Part shown: one piece after another, positions 52,093-61,041 of the stretch
How the letters are laid out: every line of letters begins with the position of its first letter
Position numbering within the stretch: position 1 is the first letter of the stretch
Source: Desulfovibrionaceae bacterium
GTDB lineage: Bacteria; Desulfobacterota; Desulfovibrionia; Desulfovibrionales; Desulfovibrionaceae
DNA: 64,000 nt
Direction: 5' to 3'
Assembly: GCA_009773665.1 (NCBI GenBank)
Contig: WSYE01000007.1
Span: 1 to 64,000 of the forward strand
Made by a program: the position numbers and the translations under genes
The notes under the pieces: generated by a model
What the model was told of the DNA's origin: nothing
What the model saw: the letters and a program-made list of their open reading frames with translations, nothing else
Databases searched by the model: none

Positions 52093-53277
52093 ATGGCGAC
52101 GACCATCGGCACGCCGCTCACTTCTTCCGCCACCAAAATCCTGCTGCTCGGCTCCGGCGAACTCGGCAAGGAAGTTGCCATCGAGGCCCAGCGCCTTGGC
52201 GTCGAGGTCATCGCCGTAGACCGGTACCCCAACGCCCCGGCCATGCAGGTGGCGCACCGCTCCCACGTGGTGAGCATGCTGGACGCCGCCGCCCTGCGCA
52301 GCATCATCGAAGCGGAAAAGCCAGACTTCGTCGTGCCGGAGATCGAAGCCATCGCCACCGAGGAGCTCCTGGCCCTGGAAGCCGAAGGGGTCACTGTGGT
52401 CCCCACGGCCAGGGCCGCCCGGCTGACCATGGACCGCGAGGGCATCCGCCGTCTGGCCGCCGAGGAGCTGGGCCTTGCCACCTCGCCCTACCGCTTCGCC
52501 GACACCAGGGAGGAATTCCTGGCTGCGTGCCAGGCCGTGGGCTTCCCCTGCGTGGTCAAGCCGGTGATGTCCTCATCTGGCAAAGGCCAGAGCGTGGCCC
52601 GCGACGCGGCCTCGGCCGAGGCCTCCTGGGAGTACGCCCAGACCGCCGGACGTACCGGGGCCGGACGGGTCATCGTGGAAGGGTTCGTGGAGTTCGATTA
52701 CGAGATCACGCTGCTGACCGTCCGCCACGCAGGCGGCACCTGCTTCTGCCCGCCCATCGGCCACCGCCAGGAGAAAGGGGACTACCGCGAATCCTGGCAG
52801 CCCCACCCCATGAGCGCGAAGGCCCAGGACGAGGCCCAGCGCATGGCGGCCACCGTCACCGCCGCCCTGGGCGGACGCGGGCTTTTTGGCGTGGAACTGT
52901 TCATCAAGGGCGATCAGGTGCTTTTTTCCGAGGTGTCGCCCAGACCCCACGACACGGGCATGGTCACCCTGATTTCCCAGGACCTGTCCGAGTTCGCGCT
53001 GCACGTACGGGCCATCCTGGGCCTGCCCATCCCGGCCATCCGCCTCTACGGGCCTGCCGCCTCCCGCGTCATCCTGGCCGAGGGCGACAGTGCGTCCCCC
53101 AGCTTCGAGATCGCCCCCGAAGCCCTGGCCGAGCCGGACACGGCCATACGCCTGTTCGGCAAGCCCGAGGTGCGCGGCCTGCGCCGCATGGGCGTGGCCC
53201 TGGCCCTGGGCAAGGACGTGGACGAGGCCAAGCAGAAGGCCATCCGCACGGCGTCGCTGGTCACGGTGAAGCTGTAG
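52093..53277 (+). CDS. purT: Formate-dependent phosphoribosylglycinamide formyltransferase (PurT)
   Basis: 394 aa with an ideal AAGGAGG. It is an ATP-grasp enzyme making formyl-GAR from GAR, formate and ATP in purine synthesis. Motifs: the N-terminal Rossmann [34 protein letters not shown] (ATP loop), [20 protein letters not shown] and [20 protein letters not shown]. It suits an organism with a strong formate economy. It stands alone after the lar operon, with a hairpin behind it. Confidence 0.97.
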   Translation: MATTIGTPLTSSATKILLLGSGELGKEVAIEAQRLGVEVIAVDRYPNAPAMQVAHRSHVVSMLDAAALRSIIEAEKPDFVVPEIEAIATEELLALEAEGVTVVPTARAARLTMDREGIRRLAAEELGLATSPYRFADTREEFLAACQAVGFPCVVKPVMSSSGKGQSVARDAASAEASWEYAQTAGRTGAGRVIVEGFVEFDYEITLLTVRHAGGTCFCPPIGHRQEKGDYRESWQPHPMSAKAQDEAQRMAATVTAALGGRGLFGVELFIKGDQVLFSEVSPRPHDTGMVTLISQDLSEFALHVRAILGLPIPAIRLYGPAASRVILAEGDSASPSFEIAPEALAEPDTAIRLFGKPEVRGLRRMGVALALGKDVDEAKQKAIRTASLVTVKL

Positions 53278-53290
53278 TTATTCCGGACTG

Positions 53291-53321
53291 CCGGGCCACG
53301 GGTTTACCGCCCCTGGCCCGG
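53291..53321 (+). terminator. Hairpin after purT
   Basis: The stem CCGGGCCA / TGGCCCGG with a 15-base loop, followed by TCCGTTTCC. It is a modest terminator candidate between purT and the hemerythrin gene. Confidence 0.5.
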
Positions 53322-53364
53322 TCCGTTTCCAAGACCGATCACTCCAGGAATAGGACGTACCCGC

Positions 53365-53760
53365 ATGAACACCCCGGACTGGTCCTCAACGTTGACCATG
53401 GGCAATGCCGAAATCGACGAGCAACACCGGATGCTCATCCACATGATCCGCGAGCTCGGCGACCAGATGGAAGCCGGGGAGCACCGCCAGGGCGTGCTGG
53501 ACGCGCTGCAGGGCATGCTGGCCTACGCGGCAACGCACTTTGAGGACGAGGAAGAACTTATGGAAGAGGCTGACTGGGACGGCCTGGACAGGCACGAGGG
53601 GCTGCACGCCGAATTCCTGTGGAAGGCAGGGGACCTGGAAGTCCAGGTCAAGGAGGACGTCGCCCAGGCCTCCCGCGAGGTGCTCAAGTACTTGCTGCAC
53701 TGGCTGGTGGACCACATCCAGGTGGAAGACCGGAAGTTCTTCGAGAGAGTGCGGCACTAG
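53365..53760 (+). CDS. Bacteriohemerythrin
   Basis: 131 aa single hemerythrin domain. Di-iron ligand motifs: H in AEIDEQHRMLIHMI, H and E in YAATHFEDEEELM, H...H in LDRHEGLHAEF, and H...D in WLVDHIQVEDRKFF. It binds oxygen reversibly and, in anaerobes and microaerobes, may carry, sense or scavenge O2. It lies 87 bases after purT with its own weak ribosome-binding site. Not fused to any signalling domain. Confidence 0.96.
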   Translation: MNTPDWSSTLTMGNAEIDEQHRMLIHMIRELGDQMEAGEHRQGVLDALQGMLAYAATHFEDEEELMEEADWDGLDRHEGLHAEFLWKAGDLEVQVKEDVAQASREVLKYLLHWLVDHIQVEDRKFFERVRH

Positions 53761-53910
53761 CGGGGCGCTGCCCAGTTGGCTCGATCAGCCCAGTTTCCCC
53801 GCCGCCAACTCACGTCACTTGTCATAATCTGACCGCCCGTATTCCGTCAGGCGGCCCCTGCTGCGTGTTCGATCATGCGCCCCGGCTGGTCGCCGCCTTA
53901 ACGCCTCACC

Positions 53911-54102
53911 CTACTTGAATCCCTTCCGGATATCCTCTTCCCGCTCCAGGACGAGCTCCATGAACGCTTCTCTCGCGGGCGAATCCTGGTCCGTGTTCCA
54001 GCACATGACCAGCGGGATCGGCTCCAGCGCCGGGACGATCGGCACGAACGCCACCTGCCTGCTCCGGAGGTTCTGGACGCCTTCAGGTCCCCATTTATGT
54101 GG
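53911..54102 (-). pseudogene. Remnant of a LysR-type regulator (C-terminal end only)
   Basis: About 64 codons on the minus strand end with TAG at 53911 and read HKWGPEGVQNLRSRQVAFVP, then IVPALEPIPLVMCWNTDQDS, then PAREAFMELVLEREED. This is the C-terminal end of a LysR substrate-binding domain. A stop codon precedes it and there is no helix-turn-helix, so it is a decayed fragment. It lies beside two inverted-repeat structures (54113-54140 and 54167-54290), which suggests a deletion or insertion event at its upstream edge. Confidence 0.7.
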
Positions 54103-54112
54103 TCATCGCAGG

Positions 54113-54140
54113 ACCGGGCAGGCTGCAGAGCCTGCCCGGT
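54113..54140. terminator. Perfect 12-bp hairpin
   Basis: ACCGGGCAGGCT / AGCCTGCCCGGT with a GCAG loop, followed on the plus strand by CTTTC. It may be a terminator for unseen or lost transcription. It borders the LysR remnant. Confidence 0.5.
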
Positions 54141-54166
54141 CTTTCAAGCCGAACCAGCGCCTCTTA

Positions 54167-54290
54167 GCAGCCTGTTGAAAAATCCTCGCTGGCTGCGTTG
54201 CATGGAAAAAGCCAAACCCTCACGTATGCCAAATACGCATCGGGCTTGACTTTTTCCTGCGCCTTGCCAGCTAGTTTTTGAAAAGGCTGC
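54167..54290. repeat. 124-bp fold-back repeat (MITE- or REP-like)
   Basis: Imperfect terminal inverted repeats about 50 bases long: the left end begins GCAGCCTGTTGAAAAAT and the right end, read in reverse, GCAGCCTTTTCAAAAAC. Both arms continue with GCTGGC and GGAAAAAG blocks; the centre holds CGTAT/ATACG. It carries no coding frame. Elements starting GCAGCCTGTTGAAAAA are, to my recollection, repeated in many deltaproteobacterial genomes. Confidence 0.7.
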
Positions 54291-54315
54291 AAGAATCGAC
54301 TTCCTCAACGGGCAG

Positions 54316-55017
54316 TTAGAGAGCCGGGAGCCCCAGAGCGGTGCGGAGCTCACTCCTGGCTGCGGCGAACTCGGCCTGGAACTCCGGACTGCGGAGCAGG
54401 AATGCGGCGATGACGGTCCCGGAAATGCGCCCGGCCAGCACGTCGCTGGGATAATGAGCGCCGCCGATTTCCCGGTTGAGTCTGTAGAGTTCGGCGCGCT
54501 CGAAGAGCGCCGTCTGCTTTTCCGGCACCATGTTGGCCAGAATGATCGCGGAAAGAGTCCCGAACGTCGAATGCCCGCTGGGGTACGATGCATTGTCGGG
54601 CTTGTCCACGCAGGGGTGGATATCCGGATTGCTCGTATAGGGCCGTGGACGATCCCAATGCGCTTTCGCCGGGGCAAGTATGTGATCGGCGCTCTTCTTT
54701 ATCTTGGCGAACAATGCCGCCACCAGGGGCAGCTTCTGCGAGGTGAAGTTCTCGCCCATGACGTCCTGGAACCGGAAGACGGAGCGCTCCATGTCGGCCC
54801 TGGCGAAGGCCACCTGGGCAGGGGTTCTGGTATTTTGAAAGTTCAGGAGCACCGCCATTTCCTGCCGTTGCTCCTGGGAGCCGACAACTGGCGGAGGCGC
54901 CAGCAGCGCGGACAGGTTGATCTGCTCGCGGGATATGAAATATGTTTCGTCGGCCCACCCCTGCTGCGGCAAAAGCATGAGCAACAGGAACAGAAATGAA
55001 CGCATCACGTGTTGCAT
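54316..55017 (-). CDS. PAP2/class A acid phosphatase (PhoN-like), secreted
   Basis: 233 aa from the ATG at 55017, set by GGGAGG. A signal peptide (MQHVMRSFLFLLLMLLPQQG WADE) leads a periplasmic phosphatase with the full class A motif: KAHWDRPRP, PSGHSTFGT, and NREIGGAHYPSD. Conserved Lys, Arg and two His are thus present. It hydrolyses organic phosphates non-specifically in the periplasm. A strong hairpin-forming repeat lies just beyond its stop. It may be part of a phosphate-scavenging set with the two metallophosphoesterases downstream, though they are not in one operon. Confidence 0.93.
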   Translation of the reverse strand: MQHVMRSFLFLLLMLLPQQGWADETYFISREQINLSALLAPPPVVGSQEQRQEMAVLLNFQNTRTPAQVAFARADMERSVFRFQDVMGENFTSQKLPLVAALFAKIKKSADHILAPAKAHWDRPRPYTSNPDIHPCVDKPDNASYPSGHSTFGTLSAIILANMVPEKQTALFERAELYRLNREIGGAHYPSDVLAGRISGTVIAAFLLRSPEFQAEFAAARSELRTALGLPAL

Positions 55018-55290
55018 GGTCACCTCCCTGAGATGGGGACATTTCCCATGCTTTGTGCGGTCTGTCCACTTTCCGATTATGAGCTCACGACAGACTGGGC
55101 ACTGCCCAGGATGTCCCCGGCGGCGACACCGTCCAAATACATGGCACGAAAAATGCTTGCGTCGTCATGCATGCCATATACTGGAAGTTTTGACTCCTGA
55201 CCGCCTCCGTGCTCGCGGAACCGTCAGGAACAAAGCGACAGCCCGCCTTGTACGGGCCAGGCCACTACCGACAACAAGCGAGGATCGCCG

Positions 55291-55977
55291 ATGTTCTCCA
55301 AGGACAATGTTCAGGCTGCGGTGAAGCTCATTCTTTCCGGCAACGTCGACGTCTGGGAACAGGGCTACTACGACCTGCTCTTCAACAAGACCATGAGTGA
55401 GAAGCTCCAGGGGCTCGAACTGCTTTCCTACGAGTACGAGCGCAGGGACATTCTCTACCAGGCCGTCCATGAGAAAATGGTCGGAGACAAGCCCATCGAC
55501 TACCTGGAGTTCGGCGTTTTCCAGGGTGACAGCATGCGGAAGTGGACGTCGATAAACACCCACCCCAAATCCCGATTCTACGGCTTCGACAGCTTCGAAG
55601 GCCTCCCCGAGAACTGGCCTTCCGGCCAGAGGGAAAAGGGCGCTTTCACCACCAACGGCGAGATGCCCTCAATCGACGACCCGCGCGTCGCCTTCGTCAA
55701 GGGCTGGTTCAACCAGTCCCTGGTGCCGTTCCTTCAGGACTTCAAGCCGAAAAACCAGTTGGTGTTGCATATGGATGCGGACCTGTTCTCCTCCACCCTG
55801 TTCGTGCTCATGAATCTGAACCCCTTCATCAAGCGGGGGACGGTCATGGTGTTCGACGACTTCAACCCCAGGGACGATTTTGCCGCCCTGCTCCACTTCT
55901 CTAAGTGCTGCGGCTATGACTGGAGCGTGCTGGCAGCCCGTGACAACATCGGAAAGCTCGGGATCGTGATTCACTAA
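55291..55977 (+). CDS. TylF/MycF-like class I methyltransferase
   Basis: 228 aa with GAGGAT 6 bases upstream. The SAM-binding loop is YLEFGVFQGDSMRKWTS, followed by YGFDSFEGLPENW (acidic residue for the ribose), and the metal-binding region VLHMDADLFSSTLFVL with VMVFDDFNPRDD, as in macrocin O-methyltransferase and related sugar or glycan O-methyltransferases. The acceptor is unknown; it probably methylates a surface sugar. No other glycan genes are adjacent. Confidence 0.88.
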   Translation: MFSKDNVQAAVKLILSGNVDVWEQGYYDLLFNKTMSEKLQGLELLSYEYERRDILYQAVHEKMVGDKPIDYLEFGVFQGDSMRKWTSINTHPKSRFYGFDSFEGLPENWPSGQREKGAFTTNGEMPSIDDPRVAFVKGWFNQSLVPFLQDFKPKNQLVLHMDADLFSSTLFVLMNLNPFIKRGTVMVFDDFNPRDDFAALLHFSKCCGYDWSVLAARDNIGKLGIVIH

Positions 55978-56416
55978 ATTGACGGTCTCTCCCCCCTGAC
56001 AGCCAACCGGGGCGCGGCGGTGGCGTCGTGCCCCGGATTGACGCCAGTCACTCCAGGAGTACCTGAAATCCAGCCTTTTCCTGCCCAAGCCCCTCGCACT
56101 CAGACAACCAACTCTAGCCGGGTATCGTCCCGGCTCTCTTGAATCAGCCAGCCAGCCGCAGCATCTGGCCCGCCAGCGCACTGGCGGTCACACCTCGCCG
56201 GGAGGCCAGGGTGCCGCGCAGCTCCCCGCACTGGCTCATGGGCTCGCTGGCGTGGCTCCTTGCCAGCTGCTCCTTTACGGTCGGGGTGGGGTTTGCGCCG
56301 GGACCAGCCCGGCGCAAACCGACTATTGAGGCTGAAAACCATTTTCAACCAGATGGAATGTAGGACGGGCAGGACGGCTGACGACACCGCCCGCCTGGAG
56401 ACACCGACAACCAGAG
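55978..56416. other. Intergenic region with strong hairpins, no supported gene
   Basis: It holds CCGGGGC/GCCCCGG (56007-56036) after the methyltransferase gene, and a perfect 13-bp hairpin GGTTTGCGCCGGG / CCCGGCGCAAACC (56290-56320). On the minus strand, a frame reading TVKEQLARSHASEPMSQCGE to a stop near 56150 has no start codon or ribosome-binding site. It may be a gene remnant, but I could not support it. Confidence 0.4.
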
Positions 56417-56725
56417 TTACACCACGAAGCGCCAATGAGCCGCCGGTATCTCCACATGCATGTCCGCATCAAGTTCCGGCACATGGAAGAGGAAATATAC
56501 GGACTCACTTGGCGGCACGGTGAAGAGATTGAATTTCATCCTGTCGCGCAGCAACTGCACCGGCAGGCCGTGGCGATCAGCCAAGGCCAGCATGCCCTGG
56601 CCGATCAGGATCATGCCCTGCATGGTGAATTGAATTGTATGCAGAGCCACGCGCCGGGCCGGACGCCCGTTCAGCATCACCTGGCTCGTGCATGCGCCTG
56701 GGGCGAGATCGTTGGGAATGTACAT
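56417..56725 (-). CDS. Small hypothetical protein, 102 aa
   Basis: GGAGC precedes the ATG at 56725. The product MYIPNDLAPGACTSQVMLNG, then PARRVALHTIQFTMQGMILI, ends with FHVPELDADMHVEIPAAHWR. It has no signal peptide or clear membrane helix; the middle is moderately hydrophobic. I do not recognise a family. An AT-rich palindrome (56775-56793) lies 50 bases upstream, suggesting specific regulation. Confidence 0.6.
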   Translation of the reverse strand: MYIPNDLAPGACTSQVMLNGRPARRVALHTIQFTMQGMILIGQGMLALADRHGLPVQLLRDRMKFNLFTVPPSESVYFLFHVPELDADMHVEIPAAHWRFVV

Positions 56726-56774
56726 GTCAGCTCCTTTGCTCCTGGTGTTCCTTGTGGGATGGCCCGGCTTAATA

Positions 56775-56793
56775 GATTTTGATTCTCAAAATC
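56775..56793. promoter_or_regulatory. Candidate operator (Fur-like dyad) for the 102-aa gene
   Basis: GATTTTGA-TTC-TCAAAATC is a perfect 8-bp dyad in an AT-rich patch. Read on the minus strand it contains TGATTTT-G-AGAATCA, resembling a 7-1-7 Fur box with four mismatches. The rest of 56726-57107 holds no gene; a perfect palindrome CACGTTTC/GAAACGTG (57087-57102) lies 5 bases past the metallophosphoesterase stop. Confidence 0.35.
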
Positions 56794-57107
56794 AAACGCT
56801 GGGTGTTTTTTCCTCACTTGATGAACACAGGTGCGCGCTGACCTCGACCAAAATCTGAAAACCAACTGAACCGGCGACAACTTCCGCGAGGCGCACGGAC
56901 TGTTGTCGTACATGGCGCTGGTTAGGCTGCCCGAGGTGCAGAAGCCCGACCAATCCCCTTGGTAGCGTTGCGCAAGCACGCATCGCTTCTTCCGAGTCCT
57001 TGCCCGAACGCATCCCCCGTTCTGTTTCAGGGCGCAAAATGTGAATTGCCCACGCTGTCGTTGCAGACCGCTTCGTCTGGGCAGGCCACGTTTCGAAACG
57101 TGACGTG

Positions 57108-58622
57108 TCAGATCGCAGAGGCTGCGCTCAGGCCCAGGGCGTCCCAGAATATCTGGAAGGTGCGGCTGTTGACTTCGTCGACATGCGCGCTCCGCAGGTC
57201 AAACGCCTCTTCGAACGTTTTGCGCCGGGCCGGGCAGGTCTTGAGCTCCCGGTACATCTCCTGCCAGTCGCGTGGCGAGCGCAGCCCCCTGCCGTAGGCC
57301 TGCGAGTACCTGTATTCGACGTCCCACCCGGGACGGGGCGAACCGATGTCCAGGTAGTGCACGGCCGTGTCCAGCAGCTCGAAGCTCTGCCTGTCGTAGA
57401 AATAGACCTGATAGCCCGGATTGTTGCCGGTGATGGGCGAAATGGACGGCCCCAGGCGGATGGACGCGGCGGGCAGGTCGCGCCCCTTGGGGTACACCAG
57501 CCGGAATTCGTCGCGGTGGACATGCCCGCAGAAGGACGCCTTGACGGTCCGGGAGTGGGTCACCAGGAGGTTGGCCAGGGCGTCGCTCCAGGTGTCTGCC
57601 AGCAGCGGGAAGTAATGATCCTTACCCTTCTTGAGGAACTTGGCGGCGCTGGCCTTGGAGTTGTCGCCTGGAGGAACGTGCGACATCAGCCAGACGCTCT
57701 CGCCCTTGCGGCCAGCTGCGGTCAGTTGCTGATCGAGATAGTCCAGCACCGGCCTGCCCGCGCCCTGGTTGGGGTAGTTTTTGGTCCAGAATATGTTGTT
57801 GAAGACAATGATCCTGGCGTTGCCGCTGCCCGGCAGGGGCAGGGAGTAACACCCGTAGCCGGGGTAGGACTCAAGAAACGGCGCGCGGTCGGCTTCGTTT
57901 TTCAAGGCGCGCTGCGCGATGATGGAGGCGGTGACCGTGAGGTACGGGCTGTTGGGGACGATCCGGTAATCCCCCTCGAAGCTGTCGTTGTTGCCCAGGG
58001 CCAGATACAGGGGGGCCTCGGGAAAACGGCGGGTGACCTCGGTCAGGAAATATTCGGCGGTCTTTCCGATGAAGGTCAGGAGCCCCTCGCGCGAGGAGTC
58101 GCCGGTCAATTGCGGGTACTTTGTCCAGAAACGATGGCACAGTAAGTCGCCGGGAAACAGCAGGAAGTCCGGCCTGGGCGCGCGGCTGGCCATGTCGTCA
58201 AGGAAGGACTGGAACAGGACGTTGTTGGAATCCTGCCCGTATGGGCTGTACGTGGGTCCGGCGCCAGCCAGAATGGCCCCCCATGCGCTGGCCGGAGCGG
58301 CGGCCAGCGCCTTCACCGTGCCGGGATCGGCAAACGGGTCGAAGTGGACGTCGGAGAAGAGCAGGAACATCCCGGCCCGGTCAGTCGAAGAGGGTGTGTA
58401 CGATGCGGGATCGCCGCTGGTGCAGATTTCGGCGGATCCACCTGCAACGGGTATCGCGGTCCGGGCCTGATCCTTCGCGGCCCAGGCTGGGGCGAAAGAG
58501 CCGCAGAGTGCAGGCGCGGCCAGAAGCGCGGTTCCGGAGACGGCAAAACGCAGGAAGTCCCTGCGCCCGATTCGCGATGAAGGCTCCTGGATGCTGGACA
58601 GCGAAGGCTTGAAAGGGGCCAT
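57108..58622 (-). CDS. Tat-exported calcineurin-like metallophosphoesterase (ASM-like)
   Basis: 504 aa from the ATG at 58622 with AAGGAG. The Tat signal SRIGRRDFLRFAVSGTALLA ends at AWA. Metallophosphoesterase motifs: LLFSDVHFDPFAD, LFPGDLLCH, LALGNNDSFEGDY, LMSHVPPGD and SFCGHVHRDEF. The wide spacing and PPG/GNNDS pattern resemble acid-sphingomyelinase-type phosphodiesterases. It likely hydrolyses phosphodiesters or phosphomonoesters in the periplasm after folding with its metals in the cytoplasm. A second Tat metallophosphoesterase gene lies upstream on the same strand, 171 bases away. Confidence 0.92.
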   Translation of the reverse strand: MAPFKPSLSSIQEPSSRIGRRDFLRFAVSGTALLAAPALCGSFAPAWAAKDQARTAIPVAGGSAEICTSGDPASYTPSSTDRAGMFLLFSDVHFDPFADPGTVKALAAAPASAWGAILAGAGPTYSPYGQDSNNVLFQSFLDDMASRAPRPDFLLFPGDLLCHRFWTKYPQLTGDSSREGLLTFIGKTAEYFLTEVTRRFPEAPLYLALGNNDSFEGDYRIVPNSPYLTVTASIIAQRALKNEADRAPFLESYPGYGCYSLPLPGSGNARIIVFNNIFWTKNYPNQGAGRPVLDYLDQQLTAAGRKGESVWLMSHVPPGDNSKASAAKFLKKGKDHYFPLLADTWSDALANLLVTHSRTVKASFCGHVHRDEFRLVYPKGRDLPAASIRLGPSISPITGNNPGYQVYFYDRQSFELLDTAVHYLDIGSPRPGWDVEYRYSQAYGRGLRSPRDWQEMYRELKTCPARRKTFEEAFDLRSAHVDEVNSRTFQIFWDALGLSAASAI

Positions 58623-58793
58623 GTCGACTCCTTGTGATTCGTTGCCGAACAGGACTCTGAAGACGGGGACGACGGAAGCAGATCCTGCGATACCCAAATT
58701 GTTTTGGCCCGAGTTGTCAAGTTTGCGGCGTGGGTAGCTCAGTTTGGCCGAGGCCATATGGTGCTCTGCGGTGGTGCGACAAGACCAGGCCGG

Positions 58794-60500
58794 TTAAGAA
58801 CGTACCGGCGCTCCAAGCCCCTTGATTTTGGCCTGCATTGCCGGGGTCAACAGCACGACCAGCTCTGCGTTGTACGACCCCGTTGGGGTCATGATTCCAG
58901 GATTCGAGGATATGGTCGAATTCACGATAATCTGGTGGGCGGCCACGGCGTAGGAGCGTGACCTGGCGGCCAAAGACCCTTCTTCCACCAAGGGGTCGAC
59001 ATTGGTGGTGAGGATGGAAACTGTGTCGTCGCTGTTTCGGATGATCTCGAACATGCGGAACTGCTGAGGGAAATCGCGTAACGAAGAAGTTTCCACCTGC
59101 CAGAACCCCAGTTCCGGACGCTTGGGATCAGGCGAGGCAAACGCGGTGACCGTGTTGAAATGACGATGCCCGGCCATCCACAGGATGAGGTTCGGGTATT
59201 CGTGCAGCTTGGCGAACAGCGCCTCCTCAGACACGTAGGCCTTGGACCACCAGCTCATGTTCGCGCCCGGCTTTTCCACCCCTATGGGGATGTGGCAGGC
59301 AATGACCATGAGCTGCCCCTCGGCCTGGCCCTTGTCCAATTCGCTCACCAGCCACTCCCAGCGCTTCTGGTCCACGGTGCCGTGCCAGGTGAAGCCTTGA
59401 GCATTGGGATCTTCGGCCTTTTGGGTGTTGTCGAGCACGATGATCTTGAGCGGCAGATCGGACTTCGGCGCAAAGCTGTAGCAGCCGAAGTCCTGGTCCA
59501 GGTTTTCCTGGCTGAAGCCGTGCCCTACAGGCTTTGAGCTGGTGTTGAAAAATTCACCCATCCACTGCTTGCGCAACAGTGAGCGGCGGTCGGGATCGGC
59601 CGCCACCCTCGGCGGGGAAGGAAAATCGCTCACCGGCCCCATGCCGATGATCTCGCCGTTGGGCGTGTTTCCGTCCAGGGTACCCATGTAGATGCCCCGG
59701 CTGGCCACGCCCTGGGTGAATATGTTGCCCAGGTCGAGAATTTGTTCGCCGACGTAGACCTGACGAAGGTGATCGTCCACAGGGGCCGTGCCCATCCAGA
59801 ACTGGTCATGGTTGCCCAGTGCCTGGTACCAGGGGATGGACGTGTCGAGCCCGACCGCCTGGAAGGGTTTCTGGTAGTCTATGGTGTCCGCTCCGGCATG
59901 AGCGCCCGAGCTTGGGGTGATGGCCTTGCCGTCCAGGATGTCCAGGTACCAGCGCAGTTCGTTATACTGGGTGGAGTTGCATGCGTCGCCCAGAGAGATG
60001 CCGAAATCGATCGAGTCTTGCTTGTGCAGGGCGTTTACGGTCCGCACGGCTGCGTCCAGGACATGCGGGGTGCACATCATGACCGGCGAATAGGCCGAGG
60101 AGATGGCTTTCTGTAAGCCCCAGAAGATCACCTGGGCCGGGGATTCCTTGTCCGTCAGGTGGATGTCGCTGATGGCAAAGAAGCGCACCAGGCGAGCGGC
60201 CTTTTTGGCCTTTGCGCCGCTATAGCCCCTGGGCATAAGGTCGTAGCGCTTCTCCATGGGCAGGCCTTGGCCTTCCTGCCATTGTCCGTAGCCATACTGG
60301 GCGAATTTGTGGATCTCGTTGGGGGCAATTTTGGGCGAGGCGTCGGACACGGGCACCGGAATCACGGTGCGCTCGAACGTGGTCCAGGGGATCACTGCGG
60401 GCTTGGCCGTTTGCGCCCACACAGAGGGCAGCGCGCCGCAGGTGATCCAGGCCACTCCGGCCAGACTTGTCCGGATGAAGCTTCTCCGTGAAAGTTGCAC
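58794..60500 (-). CDS. Tat-exported metallophosphoesterase (TIGR03768-like)
   Basis: 568 aa from a GTG at 60500 with AAGGA 9 bases upstream; a TTG at 60533 is the alternative start. The Tat signal is SRRSFIRTSLAGVAWITCGA. Metal-binding motifs: FFAISDIHLTDKE, SLGDACNSTQYN, QALGNHDQFWMG, IACHIPIG and WMAGHRHFNTV. The insertions between motifs and the overall length resemble the RPA4764/TIGR03768 group, of unknown substrate. It is the first of two tandem Tat phosphoesterases, so both may act on periplasmic organophosphates. Confidence 0.88.
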   Translation of the reverse strand: MQLSRRSFIRTSLAGVAWITCGALPSVWAQTAKPAVIPWTTFERTVIPVPVSDASPKIAPNEIHKFAQYGYGQWQEGQGLPMEKRYDLMPRGYSGAKAKKAARLVRFFAISDIHLTDKESPAQVIFWGLQKAISSAYSPVMMCTPHVLDAAVRTVNALHKQDSIDFGISLGDACNSTQYNELRWYLDILDGKAITPSSGAHAGADTIDYQKPFQAVGLDTSIPWYQALGNHDQFWMGTAPVDDHLRQVYVGEQILDLGNIFTQGVASRGIYMGTLDGNTPNGEIIGMGPVSDFPSPPRVAADPDRRSLLRKQWMGEFFNTSSKPVGHGFSQENLDQDFGCYSFAPKSDLPLKIIVLDNTQKAEDPNAQGFTWHGTVDQKRWEWLVSELDKGQAEGQLMVIACHIPIGVEKPGANMSWWSKAYVSEEALFAKLHEYPNLILWMAGHRHFNTVTAFASPDPKRPELGFWQVETSSLRDFPQQFRMFEIIRNSDDTVSILTTNVDPLVEEGSLAARSRSYAVAAHQIIVNSTISSNPGIMTPTGSYNAELVVLLTPAMQAKIKGLGAPVRS

Positions 60501-60533
60501 GAGCTTGTATCCTTCATTTTGATGATTTTCCAA

Positions 60534-61041
60534 GCATCACACCTGCTTTCCACGCGAAGAACCTTTTCTCTGAATCTGATTTTTCGGCATACCCTGTCAA
60601 TCACTACAGTGTTATGCAGCGTATAAGAGTGACGCCCTCAAGAGTCTACTCTTGACAGTCCAAGCCCTCAAGCGAATCTATCCATAACATCTCGACCTGG
60701 CCGACATGAACACTGTCATACCATGTTCGATGCGGTGTTGACGCCGTTGACGACCCTGCTCCGGAAGAATTCCTCAACGGTGATCACTGGGCGTGGAGTT
60801 AAGTCGTCGAAGGGAAGGCTCACCGGGGAACGGGGAAGGTGGTCGGGAGATGACGCGATGACAAATCAGGCGATTTGACTGGGGGCAGCCGTGCGGCTAC
60901 AGGGCAATAAAATGCAGAAGAATTTCGGCAGGTCCATCGCGTTTTGGGCTCCCCATTACGAGCAGCGGGGAGAAATGTACCGTACTGTTGTCATTCCAAA
61001 CTCTTGACACCCGCGCGTGCGGTGCAGGCAGGATCACCACC
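60534..61041. other. Intergenic region before the VgrG-like gene, nothing convincing
   Basis: About 500 bases between the divergent phosphoesterase and VgrG-like genes. No gene with a start and ribosome-binding site is seen on either strand. An imperfect run of GTTGAC direct repeats (60734-60756) and promoter-like AT patches near 60590-60660 are present, but no site is convincing. Confidence 0.4.

Noticed and set aside
55009-55200. 63-aa plus-strand frame before the methyltransferase gene
   Set aside because: No ribosome-binding site, no motif, overlaps the start of the phosphatase gene on the other strand.
56100-56435. Minus-strand frame of 111 aa, and an overlapping frame TVKEQLARSHASEP...
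   Set aside because: Neither has a start with a ribosome-binding site, and both cross a perfect hairpin; at best a remnant.
58725-58800. GTGGGTAGCTCAGTTTGG, resembling a tRNA D-arm
   Set aside because: No matching acceptor stem, anticodon loop or GTTCGA T-loop follows.
60720-60850. Possible coding remnant (FDDLTPRPVITVEEFFRSRV on the minus strand)
   Set aside because: Only about 45 codons, no start, no recognisable family.
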